Part shown: positions 47,601-60,156 of the stretch, in pieces
Numbering within the stretch: the stretch's first letter is position 1
Layout of the letters: the number at the start of each line of letters is the position of its first letter
Origin: Todiramphus chloris collaris
Taxonomy: Eukaryota; Chordata; Aves; Coraciiformes; Alcedinidae
DNA: 64,000 nt
NCBI GenBank assembly: GCA_025345505.1
Contig: JANVCC010000040.1
Location: forward strand, 8,083,655-8,147,654
Reading direction: 5' to 3'
Position numbers and translations under genes: made by a program
The notes under the pieces: generated by a model
What the model was told of the DNA's origin: nothing
The model's database searches: none
What the model saw: only the letters and a program-made list of their open reading frames with translations

Positions 47601-48640
47601 CAACCGTGTTGTGCAGAGACCCTGTCAAGAGACTAACGCATCATCTCAGGGGGACTTGAGATCAGGGCTGGTTGCAAAAATAGATCCTGATAGGGAACTG
47701 TAAGGAATGTATGTCCCATTTCTTACAAGAAAGTCTGTTTTTTTTGTCTGCTGGCAGCTGCTGTTAGCTTGTCTGAAGGCAGCTGGTTATCGATTGGAGG
47801 GGGATTAGATGGGAAACATGCTGTCAGCAGTGGGTTGTGCGCTGTCGGTGCGGGCAATGATGCTCATCTGTGCCATGGATGCAGTGACTTCTGGTGTTCA
47901 ATTGCATCTTTAAATTTTTGTCCTAAACTTTGCATTCTAAACCAGAGCTCTTCCAGCTCAGGCCTGGAGGGCTTGAATCATGGGTCATCCTTGTTATTGG
48001 GGTGACTGCTGCACGTGGATCTGCCCCTGCCTTCATGCTGTGTGACTGTCAGTCCCGTGCTGGAGCGCAGTGTGAAGCAGAGATGCCCTGACCCTGGCCA
48101 GATGTTGCACATGCTTTGCTTTTCTGATGCATTTTCTTGTTTTATTTATTTTTTGGATCTATCCATTTTGTAGATTAGAACTGTATAAAGGTCTTATTTT
48201 CATTCCAAAGAGATGGTTAAATTCCCCAAGCAGGGGTGTTCAACTTTGACTTGTGAGTTTATGCAGACCACTTTGACTTCAAGGATAAAAGCACTGTATT
48301 TTTGCTCCTCAAGGGTTGCTTTAATGTGAAATTAAGCCAGACTTTAAGGAACTCCATTTCATTTTCAGAGTGAAAAGATTCACAGTATTTAAATTATTTC
48401 TTCATACAGATGTAAGGTCAGAGTGCATCAGTGCCTCAAACCATCCTCGGGCACTCAGTCATGCCCTGGAGCTAGGGGCAGATGGCCGGGCTGGAGGTGA
48501 TCAGACACATGAAGTCTGGAGTGTCTGGAGGAGCAGCAGCACAATCACCCCCCTGGTTTGGTTCCCCTTGATTATAGCGACACAAAGACACATTCAGGCC
48601 TTTGATAAAAGCCAGGCTTCTCTGCTTTTACACCCTCACT

Positions 48641-48660
48641 CCCCCCCCCCCAAAAAAAAA
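48641..48660 (+). repeat. C11A9 homopolymer junction
   Basis: Eleven C are followed directly by nine A. This is simple sequence likely to vary in length or to be misread. Confidence 0.9.
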
Positions 48661-48887
48661 GCCTAGAAGGGGAGGCTGTGTTTTGTTAAAGCAGGGACTT
48701 GGGATTTAGCAAGAAAAAAAACCCCAACCTCGCTTTTTTGAATTAACAGGGGGATCTGAAGTTGGAAGCACCCCTTCTCCATCCCTCCCACCCCATCAGG
48801 TCAATCGGTGTTTCCAACATCCTCCCTCCTTGGGAAGAGCCCCTCTCCTCTTCAGCTGTGTGGTGGTGTTTATAAGGAAGAAAGGGA

Positions 48888-48948
48888 TTTATATATCTAC
48901 ATCTATATATCTCATCCTATATATAATCCCATATATATGTGTATATAC
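48888..48948 (+). repeat. AT-rich interrupted dinucleotide tract
   Basis: Several blocks of TATATA alternate with short ATC and CCC interruptions, an imperfect (TA)n microsatellite in COL23A1 intron 2. Confidence 0.8.
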
Positions 48949-50245
48949 TCCTTAGTGCTTATTAAGTGGCAAAGCAAAATGCAATGAAAAAACAGTGGAG
49001 CATGGAGCACATTCCTCCTCCTTGGTGACTAAAGGCCTGTCCTATTTTACTGGCGTTTATTCTTGGTTTTGCTTATTGCAGATTTTAACTGCCTCCAGAT
49101 TGGCCCTGACTGTTGGCTCTATGCTGAGAGCTCAACCCTGGGGCATTTCATTGCAGGGAACGGGTGAAATTGGGTGGCTCCATCCTGATTTGGTTTAAGG
49201 TGGTGTGTGTTTCTTGAACCCAAAAGTCTGTTGAACTGTTCCTCTTTAAAATTGTTACCTAATTCTGGAAATTTTGCTTGCTGTAGTCGAGGATTCCCTC
49301 TGGCTGTACCTCTGCCGTGTGTCTGTATTCCATCAGTGCCCTGAATTTCAGCTGCTCTACGGAATAAGCTCAGTGCTGCTGCCAGTAGTCCTGACCAGAG
49401 CCACTGGAATGAACCAACGTCAAACCTGGCACTGATGCCCTGAGGGGTTTGGCCTTTGCCACCAAATGCTATTTTTCAGAAATGTTTGCTGTTTCCTTGG
49501 TGTAAAGCTGTGCAGGCTCAAGGGTGAGGAAATGCACATGTTGAAGCTGTGTCACTTAATATCTAAAATCCCATTTTGTAGCATCACCACACATGGGAAT
49601 ATTTTATTCTTTAGCTGTGGTCCTGATGGCTGACGTTCTGTCAGCTGCAGTTATGAGTCCTGGACCTCTAAAGGCCTCACAGCATCCTTCTCAGGGCAAA
49701 ATAATTTAAAAAAATACTTGGTACACTTTAAAACTTATTTATATTGCCACTTTTAATGCAATTAAGAAAAAAAATTATCCAAATGCACATTTAAAAAGTG
49801 ATGAAATAAGCAACACGTCTTATCCAATTGTATAGCTCACAGCCCTTTTTCATCGTGAAAGGAAGCGCGGCACCAACCACCAGCCCAGGAAGTGTTGGAG
49901 CTGCGACCCTGGAGGGACTGGGGCGAGGACCTCCCCACCTCACTGCAGATCAAGAGGCACTGTCTGCTGGCTGCAAACCACAACTCTGAGCCTGCATTGC
50001 TCAATTCTTTGCTCATCCCTTTCTCATGTCCCCCCAGCCCCCAAGAATGACTCCAAAACTGGCTGCTGCTTCACTTCCCAAGGAGTCAGGAGGGACATCA
50101 GAACATTCTCTCCCTCCTCTGAATATCTCTCAGGGAAGGGAACAGAGAAGGCAGACGGGCTGCTCCCCCTCTTCTTGCAGGTGGGAGCATTTCTTGGGGT
50201 GTGTTTTTTCTCCATGCACACACAGCCTGCTAAGGTGACAATGCT

Positions 50246-50316
50246 GCCACAGAATTGCTACAGTTGGAAAAGACCCTTAGGACCATCAAGGCCAACCATT
50301 ATCTAACTCTACCAGG
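50246..50316 (-). mobile_element. CR1 LINE 3' tail, fused to an MRPL51-like fragment
   Basis: Read on the minus strand the segment follows the CR1 terminus: GGTAGAGTTAGATAATGGTT, GGCCTTGATGGTCCTAAGGG, TCTTTTCCAAC and a final ATTCTGTGG, where the usual ending is ATTCTATGA. About 70 bp remain. The element begins immediately after the MRPL51-like codons with no intervening sequence. The exact junction lies between 50316 and 50320. Confidence 0.85.
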
Positions 50317-50319
50317 GCC

Positions 50320-50545
50320 CATCTGATCTCCCACCACCTGCTTCTTGCAGATGCACCTCTGCATTCTGTTCCCCTGACAAACTCGCAGCCACTGTGGTCC
50401 CTTGATGAGGTCCTTTGGGTGGATCTGGAAGCTGCCCAAGATCCCCATGTTGTCGCAGACCCCAAACAAGTCCTGTTTTTCTACCCACCCATCCACCTGC
50501 TTGGGCTTCAGGGGCTCCTTGATGCACAAAGCCTGGGTGAGCCCT
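50320..50545 (-). pseudogene. MRPL51-like fragment (mitochondrial ribosomal protein L51), 3'-truncated
   Basis: On the minus strand an uninterrupted frame encodes KPKQVDGWVEKQDLFGVCDN, then MGILGSFQIHPKDLIKGPQW and LRVCQGNRMQRCICKKQVVG with DQM. Human MRPL51, from memory, has the pattern PKVVDRW-EK, FGVYDNIGILG-F, HPKEL, GP-WLRGW, GNELQRCIRKRKMVG. About 60% of 63 residues agree by eye. The true protein continues for about 25 more residues; here the match stops after Met at 50320 and CR1 sequence starts. The similarity is clear from about 50514. Further 5', CTTCTCGCCTCTGGCAG ending at 50544 resembles a splice acceptor, so an intron may have been retained. The open frame reaches ATG at 50604, directly preceded by an in-frame TGA. 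It is antisense to COL23A1 and most probably non-functional. Confidence 0.82.
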
Positions 50546-53435
50546 GCCAGAGGCGAGAAGAGGGGCACAGGGAGGCCAGGTTCACGGACACCCCCCTGAT
50601 TCATTCATCCCACCATCGCTGGTGGCCTGCTGGGCCCAGAGCAGGGGCACGGCTGAGCCAGCAGGGCTCACAGTGGCACTGCCGTGGGGGTGACCCCAGG
50701 GCTGGTTTGCTCGCTGCTGGGAAAAGAGGCAGGTGCTGGCACCTGCTTTGCTGATCACTGCTCACAGCTGCTGCTCCTGCTCAGCCCAGCTGTGTCCGGG
50801 AGCCTCTTCCTGCTCCTCTGCCAAAGCCCAGGCTTAACGGGCTCCTCTGAGGGCTCACGTTGATCTGCTGAGGCCTTGCAGAATTTTGACCAGCACGTCG
50901 GGGGCTCGAGGCTGGCGGTTTCCAGGTGGCTGGGATGCAGCTCTCTGCTCTCCATGGTTGTGGTGAGTCTCGTGGTGTCTGCAGTTTCTCTGTCTTGGGA
51001 AGGTGCTGCTAAGGAACAGTTTGCAAGTGTGTGCTTGTGCTGGTTGCCTTTCAGCCTGGGAATGAGTTATGTATTTGTGTCTTTAAAATACCTGAATCCC
51101 TGTGCTTTTGAAAATGCACTGGTGGGTTAAGTTGTAGCGGAGCAAAGCTCACTGTGAGCAGGTGGAAAAGCAAAGGGACGTGTGTGTAAGTGTGGAGGGG
51201 CTAGTGCAAGGACTGGTCCATGGGGAGCTGCTGGAGCTGCCTGAGCCCACCGGGAGAAATCCTTTACATCGTTGATGCTGGAGGTGTGAAGCTGCAGCAA
51301 GGTTCTCTATGCCCTTTTTATTGCAGGAGGTGGTAGGGTGCCCCAGGGCGACTTTTGGACTGACTGGGGACACAAGGATGTTCTTCTGAAATTTATTTTA
51401 AGTCATCCCCTCTAGAGCTGGCTTCTTACCTGTTGCAGACCATGCTGTGACCGGTGACTGTGTAAAATGGCTAACAAATGTGCGCTTTAAAGAGAAATTT
51501 TTAGTAGGAGGGTGAAATGGCCCAACTTCAAGATGTTAAACCATGGGATGCTTCTCCGTCCTGGCGGGGTTGGTTTGGTTGTTTGTTTGGGTTTTTTAAG
51601 TGTTTTGCTTGTGTAAAGTCTTGCTTTTATCCTGGAATAGTTGCACAGCCTGTGTATATTCCCCCACCCTCCTGAGTAAGCGGTTTCACTGGAGACCCCT
51701 GTGAGCCACCACTTGTAACCCAGATGGGTTGTCTGTAAAAGAAGAGGTGTCTGAGTAGTCAGGAAACATCGTTGTGAGGGCTGCTCCCTGAACCCCCCAT
51801 CCCAGGCTTCCATTTTGTTCAGTGGAGAGCAAGTGCTGGGTCTGGCCATTAGCCCTGATGAAACAGCAACGTGGGGTTTGTGTAAGAACAGCAGCTGAAG
51901 TGCTGGCTTGTCATCCCAAGGAGGTGACTCCTAGAAATGATAAGGCTTTCCAGGCGGTGGGGGAAGGTTAGTACTAACACTAACTGGCTTCTGTCTGTGG
52001 TGGCCTTTCCAACTCACTTATGTGACTGCTCTATTGTCTTTGACACTTCTTTAACTTTTTTTTTTTGTGTGTAGTGTCTATATTGGGGCAAAGTGGAGTC
52101 AGACAAACTTTTATGGATGAAGGAAATATTGTCTGCAGTGGGTGTTACAGAATGCAAAGGAGAGGGTGGAGAAAACCCCCTAAAAAAAAAAAAAAACCAA
52201 ACTGAGCCCCCGCCTTGAAAGGCATCTTGGCTCATGATGGGCAGTCACTGCTAATTGCTGTTCTGCTGCTCATCTGCATGGATGAAGCATGAGCGTGGGG
52301 CTGGTGGATGCAGAGGTCGCTGCTGCCAAACTCTCTGCTCTTAAATCTCAGTGCTTGGTAGATGTTAGCAATAGGCTGGCTTAATGTAAAATGGGGCCCC
52401 GGGGTTTAAGCCAGGGCTTAATGTCTTCTGCTTGGTGTTGTACCCTTGCCAAGGAGTAAGGAACAGCCTAATGACTGGGGCCAGCTGAAATATGGCTTTC
52501 AGCTGGGAAACTGATGGGAGACCCCTCTGATCAAGGCCACTTGTTGAAGCTGTTTCCACTCAAATCAGGACACACTGACAGGGCCTGTAGACGATACAGC
52601 CATTAGCACCTGAGAGGTTGAATAATAACTCCTGTTAAAGGCAATTTGTACTTATCTGATAGCTTAAAGTGCAAAAGCTGGAAGAAGGAAAATGAAGGGA
52701 CACAGGCTCAGCACAGGACTGGAGGGTTTGATTTCCCTCTCCTGGCTGCAAGCATTTTGATGGGGAGCCAGGAATGCTGTGGGCTGTGAAATGTTTTTGT
52801 TTCGCTTCACTGGACTTGTGCAGCCAAGTTCTAATAGGGACTGTCATTTCCAGAGAAGAGAAATGGGAGGTCTGTGTTTTGAACACCTCTGTGGGACTGT
52901 TGTAGGGAAGGATCCTTCCCGGTAGTTTTGAGAGAGGTAAATGATTCTGGATAGTTTGGGGTTTCTTTCCTATTAAAAAGCTTGGGGGTTTTTAGCAACT
53001 CAAACTGATTTGCTGGTTGGAGCCAGAAGTGGTACAAAATGGGGCTGAGATGAAGCTTTCCTGTGCCAAGCATCGCACGCACACAGCTCCCATCAGCTGC
53101 AGAGCTACAGCCAAAATCTGCTGGTTCCAGCTCATCTAGGTAAAAATACATCAGAGATGAACATGTCCCACTGTCTGCATCTTTTTTTAGGAATCAGACT
53201 AGATGTTTGAACGTTGCTAATGTGTTATCATTTAAGTGTTTAATTTCTATTCACATGCGACTCTTTAGCTCTCATCTATAAATAATCCATCTTAAATTGT
53301 GAATAGCAAAATGAAGTTGTTGGCTTGGAGATATTTTTGGTTGGAGGAGCCCTCTTTGGTTTGCTTGTCTTCCTTACCAGTTTATGTATCTTGACATGTC
53401 ATTTCCTTCGTGGTCTTCCCACCCTCCCCAAACAG

Positions 53436-53457
53436 ATTTGCATATGAATAATTAAAA
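53436..53457 (+). promoter_or_regulatory. POU/homeodomain-like AT-rich cluster
   Basis: ATTTGCATATGAATAATT joins a perfect octamer (ATTTGCAT) to ATGAAT and TAATTA-like words. It is a candidate intronic enhancer element; no function is shown. Confidence 0.3.
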
Positions 53458-55861
53458 CCAAATGGAGACAAGCCTCTATGGGAAATGTCTTTCACATTGG
53501 GTAAGATGTAACTTTGGGGAGAAAGATGACTGCAGGCTGTAATTCAAACATCACACACAAACTACCTGAGCGTGAAAGGGAACCTGCTCTAAAGCTCCAG
53601 CCTCTCCCATCTCATCCTCCCTTGCTAAATGCTGTGCTGTACCTGCTGCCCTTTCTTGAATCCCCTCTCAAAAGAGCAGGAGGGAGCCATAGTGATTAAA
53701 CTAGACAGGAATATGTATTTCTGCAGCAAGTTGCTTAAGGACACTGATTTAGTCAGCAAGCCCATCCTCCTCCAACAGCTGTCAGTGCAGCCCGTGCTCA
53801 CTGAGCCCTTGCCTTACTTTACATTGAGTTAATCCCAGGTCTCTCTGCTGTATGCAAAAAGTCATCTTAATTTTAAGGTAGCTCCTAATGGGAATGTAAC
53901 TTTAAATCCTTGGGTCGCAGTTAGGTCCTAGTTCTATCTTTTATTGGTCAGTATCGGTTCTGGTTGTCATTAACAGATTTATTTATTAGGATTGAAAGGT
54001 TTTTATTAGGGCATAGAGATTTTTATTAGGCTTGTGTATGCATTGATTTATCCAGCTGTTGCAGTGTCTCTTGTTGAACAGATCACCCAGAAGGTGATCA
54101 CATTTCCTGCAGGCAGTTTAACTGTATATTCTGTAATGTTGTGGTACCACTCCTTAAATAGATTGACCTTTTGGTTCCAGTTCTGCTCTCTCCTGCCAAA
54201 ATAATTTCCTCCTTATTCTGGTTTACGTTATCAGATTGCGAACCCATTAGTTCTAGTTCTTAGTCAGGGCCCTGCTATCCAAATCTGGGCTTTACTCTGG
54301 CTTGATGAAACTCGTGATTATTTGCACAGCCTGAGGCAAAGTACCAGGAAAAATGAGATACAGGATTGAATAGTCCCATCAATGAAAAATGAGTATATGT
54401 ATTTTTTAAATTATTTTGTTTTAATTTGGATCACGGGAGTGTGTTCTGGGGCAGCCCAGGATGTGGTGGCTACACAATGGGGACAAGGGCAAGGCAGGCT
54501 GTGAATCCTCTTGAGGAAAATGCCATGGTGCTGGTCACTCTCCTGGGGGGCAGGAGGGCTCCACTAAACATCTGCTATGTCCCTGTACAGCCATGTGGGC
54601 AGCACTGGTGTTTGACACTTTCAGGAGGAAATAAATTGCATTTTGTTAAAAACTGTGCTGTAATTTTAAAATTTTTTTTCCACACAGAATTACTGTGTGA
54701 GAACTCTTTTTGAAAATACTCAAGTGTTATTTCAAACATTGATATAAAGAAACCTCCATTAAGCTTGAATTCTTCTCTCCCCTACCCCAGCTACGTACAG
54801 ATAGAAAACCCAAATGAGCAAACTATCCTTTAGGAACCCTTGTAGCTTTTGCTTTCTGGGTGGCTTTGGACTCACAGTTTGAGTGATGTCAGAGAAGCAG
54901 GAACAGTGTTGCTTCTGTTGTCTCAGCACTGAGCTGCCCCACTCCTTTGCAGCTCATGGCAGCATGGAAGATCTTGTTAAAACCATGAGCATTTGCGTGG
55001 CAATGACTGAATTCTAAAATAATTATGGAGAGTTCAAGAAGCACGGTTGTATCAATCGAGGCGTATCTCAGTAACAGTTTTATTTTGCCATCTCCTCTTG
55101 GAGTGGATTCAGTGCTGGTGCATGTAGTGCTGAGGGATGCTCGAGGTGTTGCTGCTGGTGGGGTGGTGGGAAGAAATCTGGGGTGGGATGGGGGAAGAGT
55201 GGCAAAAAGAGTTAAATGGTCTGGATCCTTGTAGTTGTAATAGTATATGAAGTATTGGCTAACACTGAATGAAGAGATAGTCTTGGCATAATTTGTCAAA
55301 GAATATGACTCCTAAAAATGTGTGGCTCTTCTATAGATTTCCTCTTAATACACTAAATAATCACCAGCTTTGACATTTTAATTGTATGGCCCAGATGTGA
55401 AGACTTTCCACCAGATCCTGGCAGAAATCCCAGCAAACTGTTTCAAAGAAGTTTAAAAGGGGCAAAAAAAAAAGTGTTTCTTGCACTTGTAAATCTTATT
55501 GTTTTGGAATTTATCAGCTAATATTGAACTCTCCAGGCTTTATAAAAAGCAGGATAAAAGTGTTGCAAGCAATCATGTGGAGGAGATGAGATAGAGGCAC
55601 TTTTTCTTGAACATAGTGTTTTTGGCGCTTGAAGAAATAGGAAGCTTTTGACGTCTGTTTGGTTTTTGTAAGGTTGAAAAGTGGCAGAGATCCAGTCCTT
55701 GGTGCTCAAAACTGGCCTAGATGTTACAGTTTTAGAATGGGTGCTTTGAATTTTATTCAGTGGTACTTTCTTGCAGGGGACAGAGACTTTTTCCATCTGT
55801 TTAGACAGTAATACTGGACTTGATTCCTTTTGTATCCACTCTGCTGCCAGGAAAGATAGGA

Positions 55862-55896
55862 AATATGCATAAAATCTACTGAATATGCATAAAATC
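55862..55896 (+). repeat. Direct repeat of AATATGCATAAAATC
   Basis: Two perfect 15-bp copies start at 55862 and 55882, a 20-bp period, so roughly two helical turns apart. Each contains ATGCATAA, an octamer-like word. Confidence 0.85.
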
Positions 55897-58800
55897 AATT
55901 ATGTAGGGTTTGGGGATTCTTTTGAGTCCAACTGCTCTAATGGACAAGTTCCTTGAGAAGAGCCAGCCCAGCCCTGGAGCTATCCTCACTGTGTCTGGAG
56001 TGTGTTTGGGAAGGTGGAGGGAGCTCATGTGGCTTCTCTCTTCCCTAAAAGCAGGGTCCTGGCTTTGGGGGCGTGTGTGGGAGCACTCTCTTGGTAAGAG
56101 CCTCTCCTCTGGGAGATGAAAATGGAAGTTTTAATGCAATTCACGGATGGATTTTACCAGTTTCTCTGCTGTATACTTTTGACATTGAAATCTTATGAGA
56201 TGGTGACTCCTGACCCCAGTGGAACAGAGGGGTAGAGGAGGGGCTGTCTGTTCACGTTGTGCTTGGCAGCCAGACATTGGCTTATTCGTAACAGCCTGAA
56301 GGTCACTGGTGGTCCATAACTTGTCATAGAGAGCAGATGAGGGCTGTGGTAATGGCAGGAGGCAGCTTTGTCAGACCAGCATCTCCCTCCCTCCTCTGCT
56401 AGCACAGAGTTGGGCACAACTGTGCCACTTCACACCTCTTGTACAGTGCCTGGGTGGTGGGATGGAAAAGCATCCTCTGCTTCCCAGCCTGCCTCAGTTC
56501 CCAAAGCACCCTTAATATCAGCTCAGGTATTCTTGAAGGAGCGTGGCAATGGCTTTTCTCATCTCTTGGTCAGGTGCTTATATCAGGCTAAGCAAAGCAA
56601 GAGATTTGCTCCACTAAATTCCCTTTGGAGTGCAGTGTCAAATCGCTTGGGTAGCTTCTGGGGGAACTGTAAGTCACCCACAGGCAGAGCCTTTGTTGTC
56701 CAAATATCTTCCCCTGTCTCAGGGGAGGAGGAAATGTTCTCCATTAAGGAAAGACGGAGAACATGTAACCTTGTAATGGGGCTGGTAAATTCAAACCCCA
56801 CCCAGGCGTTTTCCCCCTACCACATGGAGTTTAAACTGATGAATGAATTAAATCCACTGAAGAGGGTTTGGTGAGTACAGAGGGACCACGGAGAGGCTGT
56901 AAATGAAATTCCCAGGTGGGAAGGTAAATGTGGGAATAAATGGGAAGGGAGGATTGGTGTGTGAGATGGCCACTGCTGTAGGTGAGAGGGTCTGGAGTTC
57001 ATAAGGACTCAAGAAAAGAAACCTTATGGGAGTCTAGTGCTGCTGTAGCAAGGGGGAGAGAGAACAGGGATAAAATTGAGTTTGTGGAACTCTGGTGCCA
57101 CCAGTGGCCTACTCATGATGTTCTCCACTGTTTCTGGCGTACAGGAGTTCCTCATATCCCTTTTGTGGGCACTTGGAAGAGCATCCCTGTTTAGGGAGGC
57201 AGCACTAGCAACTCTGTTTGGCTTGTCTGTCTCTCTGCTCTATACCATGCAGTCTTCCTTTGGAGCCTGTTACATTTCTCAAAAATATGGGGTGTTATTT
57301 GTAGATTGCTGGATTCTTCCACAGAGCTCAAACATCTGAGATTGCAGCGAGGCATCTCTGGTGCTTTGCTGCTGTCTCAGATTTGCATTAGCTTGGAAGT
57401 GCTGTTAGTGCACTAATTGTATTTCCCCCCCTCCTCCTGCCTGCAGGAAAACGTATGGTTTGTTGGTTTTTTTTTTTTAACAAATGCTGTTTGTCATTTA
57501 GCTCTGGCTTCACAGAATGCCTGTGAAGATTGGTCTCCATGAGAATCAATTGCAGATAATTTTCATTGCAAACAGAATCCTGTAGTACGTACATGTGCAG
57601 CTGGGTTGGCTTCTCCTCGGAGCATATGTAATGGTTTCTAGATGGAAAGGAAAGTCTGAGATGAAATAGATCATGACATGACATTTTCAAAGTTTATGAA
57701 ACAATAAAACACAATAATCATGGTTAAAATTTGATAAATATGTGGTGGTGTTTTTCTAGCACAGAATACAGTTCTGCAATAAACCCTAATTAATACAGTC
57801 TGTGGTAAACAGATTAATTCCTTTTAAAATCAGAAACTTTCCAGGCCCTGAACTGAGACAAACATGCCTTTTTAGCAGCCAGTTTCTAACCCAGGGAGCA
57901 AAAATCTTACTGCTGTCTTTTTTTTTTTTTCTTTTTTTTTTTTAATTGTTATTATATTTTAGTGTATGCTTTGAGCAAGGACTAAAAAAAAAAACCGAAA
58001 AACTCAGAAACTGCCCTAGGTGCTGTCGTGCTCTGTGCACACGAACCCCTTTCTCTCTTTCTGTGAAACAGGCAGACATTAAGCTATACATATGTGGTAT
58101 TGTATGGGTTTATTTTTTCATGCAAGAAATTATTTCTTTGCCAGCTCTGTTGCTTTTTCCTCAATAGGCCCTATTTCATACCCTCCTCTTCCCTCTGGGA
58201 AGGGACACAAATGTCCTCAGGAAGCAATACATCGGGTGGGATGAGGTGATGGAAATAGTTTGAACTGTCAACTTTGTGTTGACTTTGGGAAGATGCACAC
58301 TCCTTTTTTGAGGGTGTTTTTTTTTTTTTTCCCCCCTATGCAAAAAATATTGCTAGAATTGATCACCTTGGCTAGTCATCCTCTGGTAAATCAGGATTTC
58401 AGAATCTACGATGCATAGGACATCAGTGTGTGGTGGTGACTGTATCAGGGTATCCATGTTTCAGGAGCAGCAGAACATTTCCCTCCTTGGGTCTGAATTT
58501 CCAAAGCTACTTGTGCGTCAACACACTTGGACGTGTTTCCTGGGTAACTACATTTAAAGTTGCTGTTGTATCAAGCCTTTAATTTCTTGAAAGCTGGAAG
58601 ATTCCCTTGGTTTTCTGTGCTGATGAAATAAACTTCATCTTTGCTACATATACTGAATAGGATCTCCTCTGAAAATGCACCTTTTCACCTCTGTCCAGCT
58701 GTGGTTTTCCTAATATGTGTTTCTGAAACAGACTTGACTGCCAAGGAAAACATCAACTCTTCCACTTGGTGGGAAAAGAGGATTAAATTCCGAGACTTCC

Positions 58801-59067
58801 TGATGAGATGGTGGTTGGATTTCACACAGGTAGTTTAGAGCTAATAAAATTCTGTTCTGGGGTTTACAAAAAAGAGAGATTTTTATATGGGCACTGACTT
58901 GTGGCTTGGAGAGTGTGTACTTTGGCTTCAGTCAGGCAGATTTTGTTTCACTGGAGCAGGGATGCCCAACCTCCTATACCGCCAGTGTAAGAAGCCTCTC
59001 ATGCATCTCCAATTTTGGCCTCCAGAGAAGATGCTTTGCTGTAAAAGGCATCAGCAATGTTATTTAA

Positions 59068-59161
59068 AAACAAACAAAGAAAAAACAAATAAACAAGAAA
59101 AAATAGACAAAACGAGAAAAAACCAAAACAACACCAACCCCAAACATCAAAAAACCAAACA
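59068..59161 (+). repeat. A/C-rich low-complexity tract
   Basis: About 95 bp of A-rich sequence with irregular AAAC, AAAT and ACC words. It has no fixed period and no attached element that I recognise. Confidence 0.8.
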
Positions 59162-60101
59162 AGTTCAGTGAGGTGAATGAAAACTTGTCAGAAGTAGTTG
59201 GAAGATGCATTTATCCAAGGTTTTTGCTGGTGCAGTTTGTATTGTGGTTATTGAAACAACAGCAATTGTGTTGCGTCTTCCATTTGGTGGTGGCATCTGG
59301 GGTGTGACTCTTGGAAAAAGCCAGACAAAAAAAGTACAGTTGAGCATGACAGGGCTTTTTCCCCAGTGCAGCCAGTCTGGTGGAGTTACTGGTGTCCTGG
59401 CTATCTAGGGGCTGTGTGCAGCAGCAGTTGATGACCCGCAACCAGAAGTCTGGCAGCCTGACGGGCAGCTGATGCTTGCCGTGGGAAGCCAAAGGCAAGA
59501 TCCCCACTGGGAGCAGGGATTGGAAGTAACAATTTAAGCAAATGTTCCTGTGAAGTTCAGCTTACTGGTGCGTGAGCCTGTGGGCAGAGCTGGCTTTGAG
59601 GTCCCTCTGCTTCTTAGGCATAATTAAGAAAGTGTCCCAAGAGTATGGGATTTGCTGCAGAGGAATTCCAGGTAGCTGTGGGTTTAAAGAAGAGAATATG
59701 AACCTTTACATGCAAAAATGTCTGTGTTTGTTAATGTAGGGTGTATGTCTCAAACCCGATAACATGCCACTGAACATTTCCTAAGTGAATATATCAGTGC
59801 CTTGTTTGTTTACAGAACTAATTGACTTTATCATGTCTGCAATATTTATGGCTGTCCCTGGAATCCTTCAGACAGACATATTAATGTGTTTTCACATACC
59901 TCAGATTTTCAAACCCAATTGTTTATTGTGCACTTAAACATAAAGAATTGTGCTGGGCTGAGTTTTCACACTGATGCTTACAGATGCCATAAGCATTTCT
60001 GCTGTAAATACTCTGTTGCAGCACTCCTTAGCCTGGACTGATTTCACTGCCTTTAAATTGCAGCAACAACTTCTCGTAGCCCCTTGCATAAGATTGGCTT
60101 T

Positions 60102-60156
60102 GAGTGTTGTGTGTATAGTGCATGCATGTGTGCATGCATATATATGTGCATATATT
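60102..60156 (+). repeat. TG/CA and TA dinucleotide tract
   Basis: An interrupted run of TG, CATG and TATA words, an imperfect microsatellite in COL23A1 intron 2. Confidence 0.75.

Noticed and set aside
56368-56874. 168-codon + strand frame in COL23A1 intron 2
   Set aside because: I see no recognisable motif and no repeat or gene signature. The length is possible by chance in about 25 kb of intron. A protein search could reverse this.
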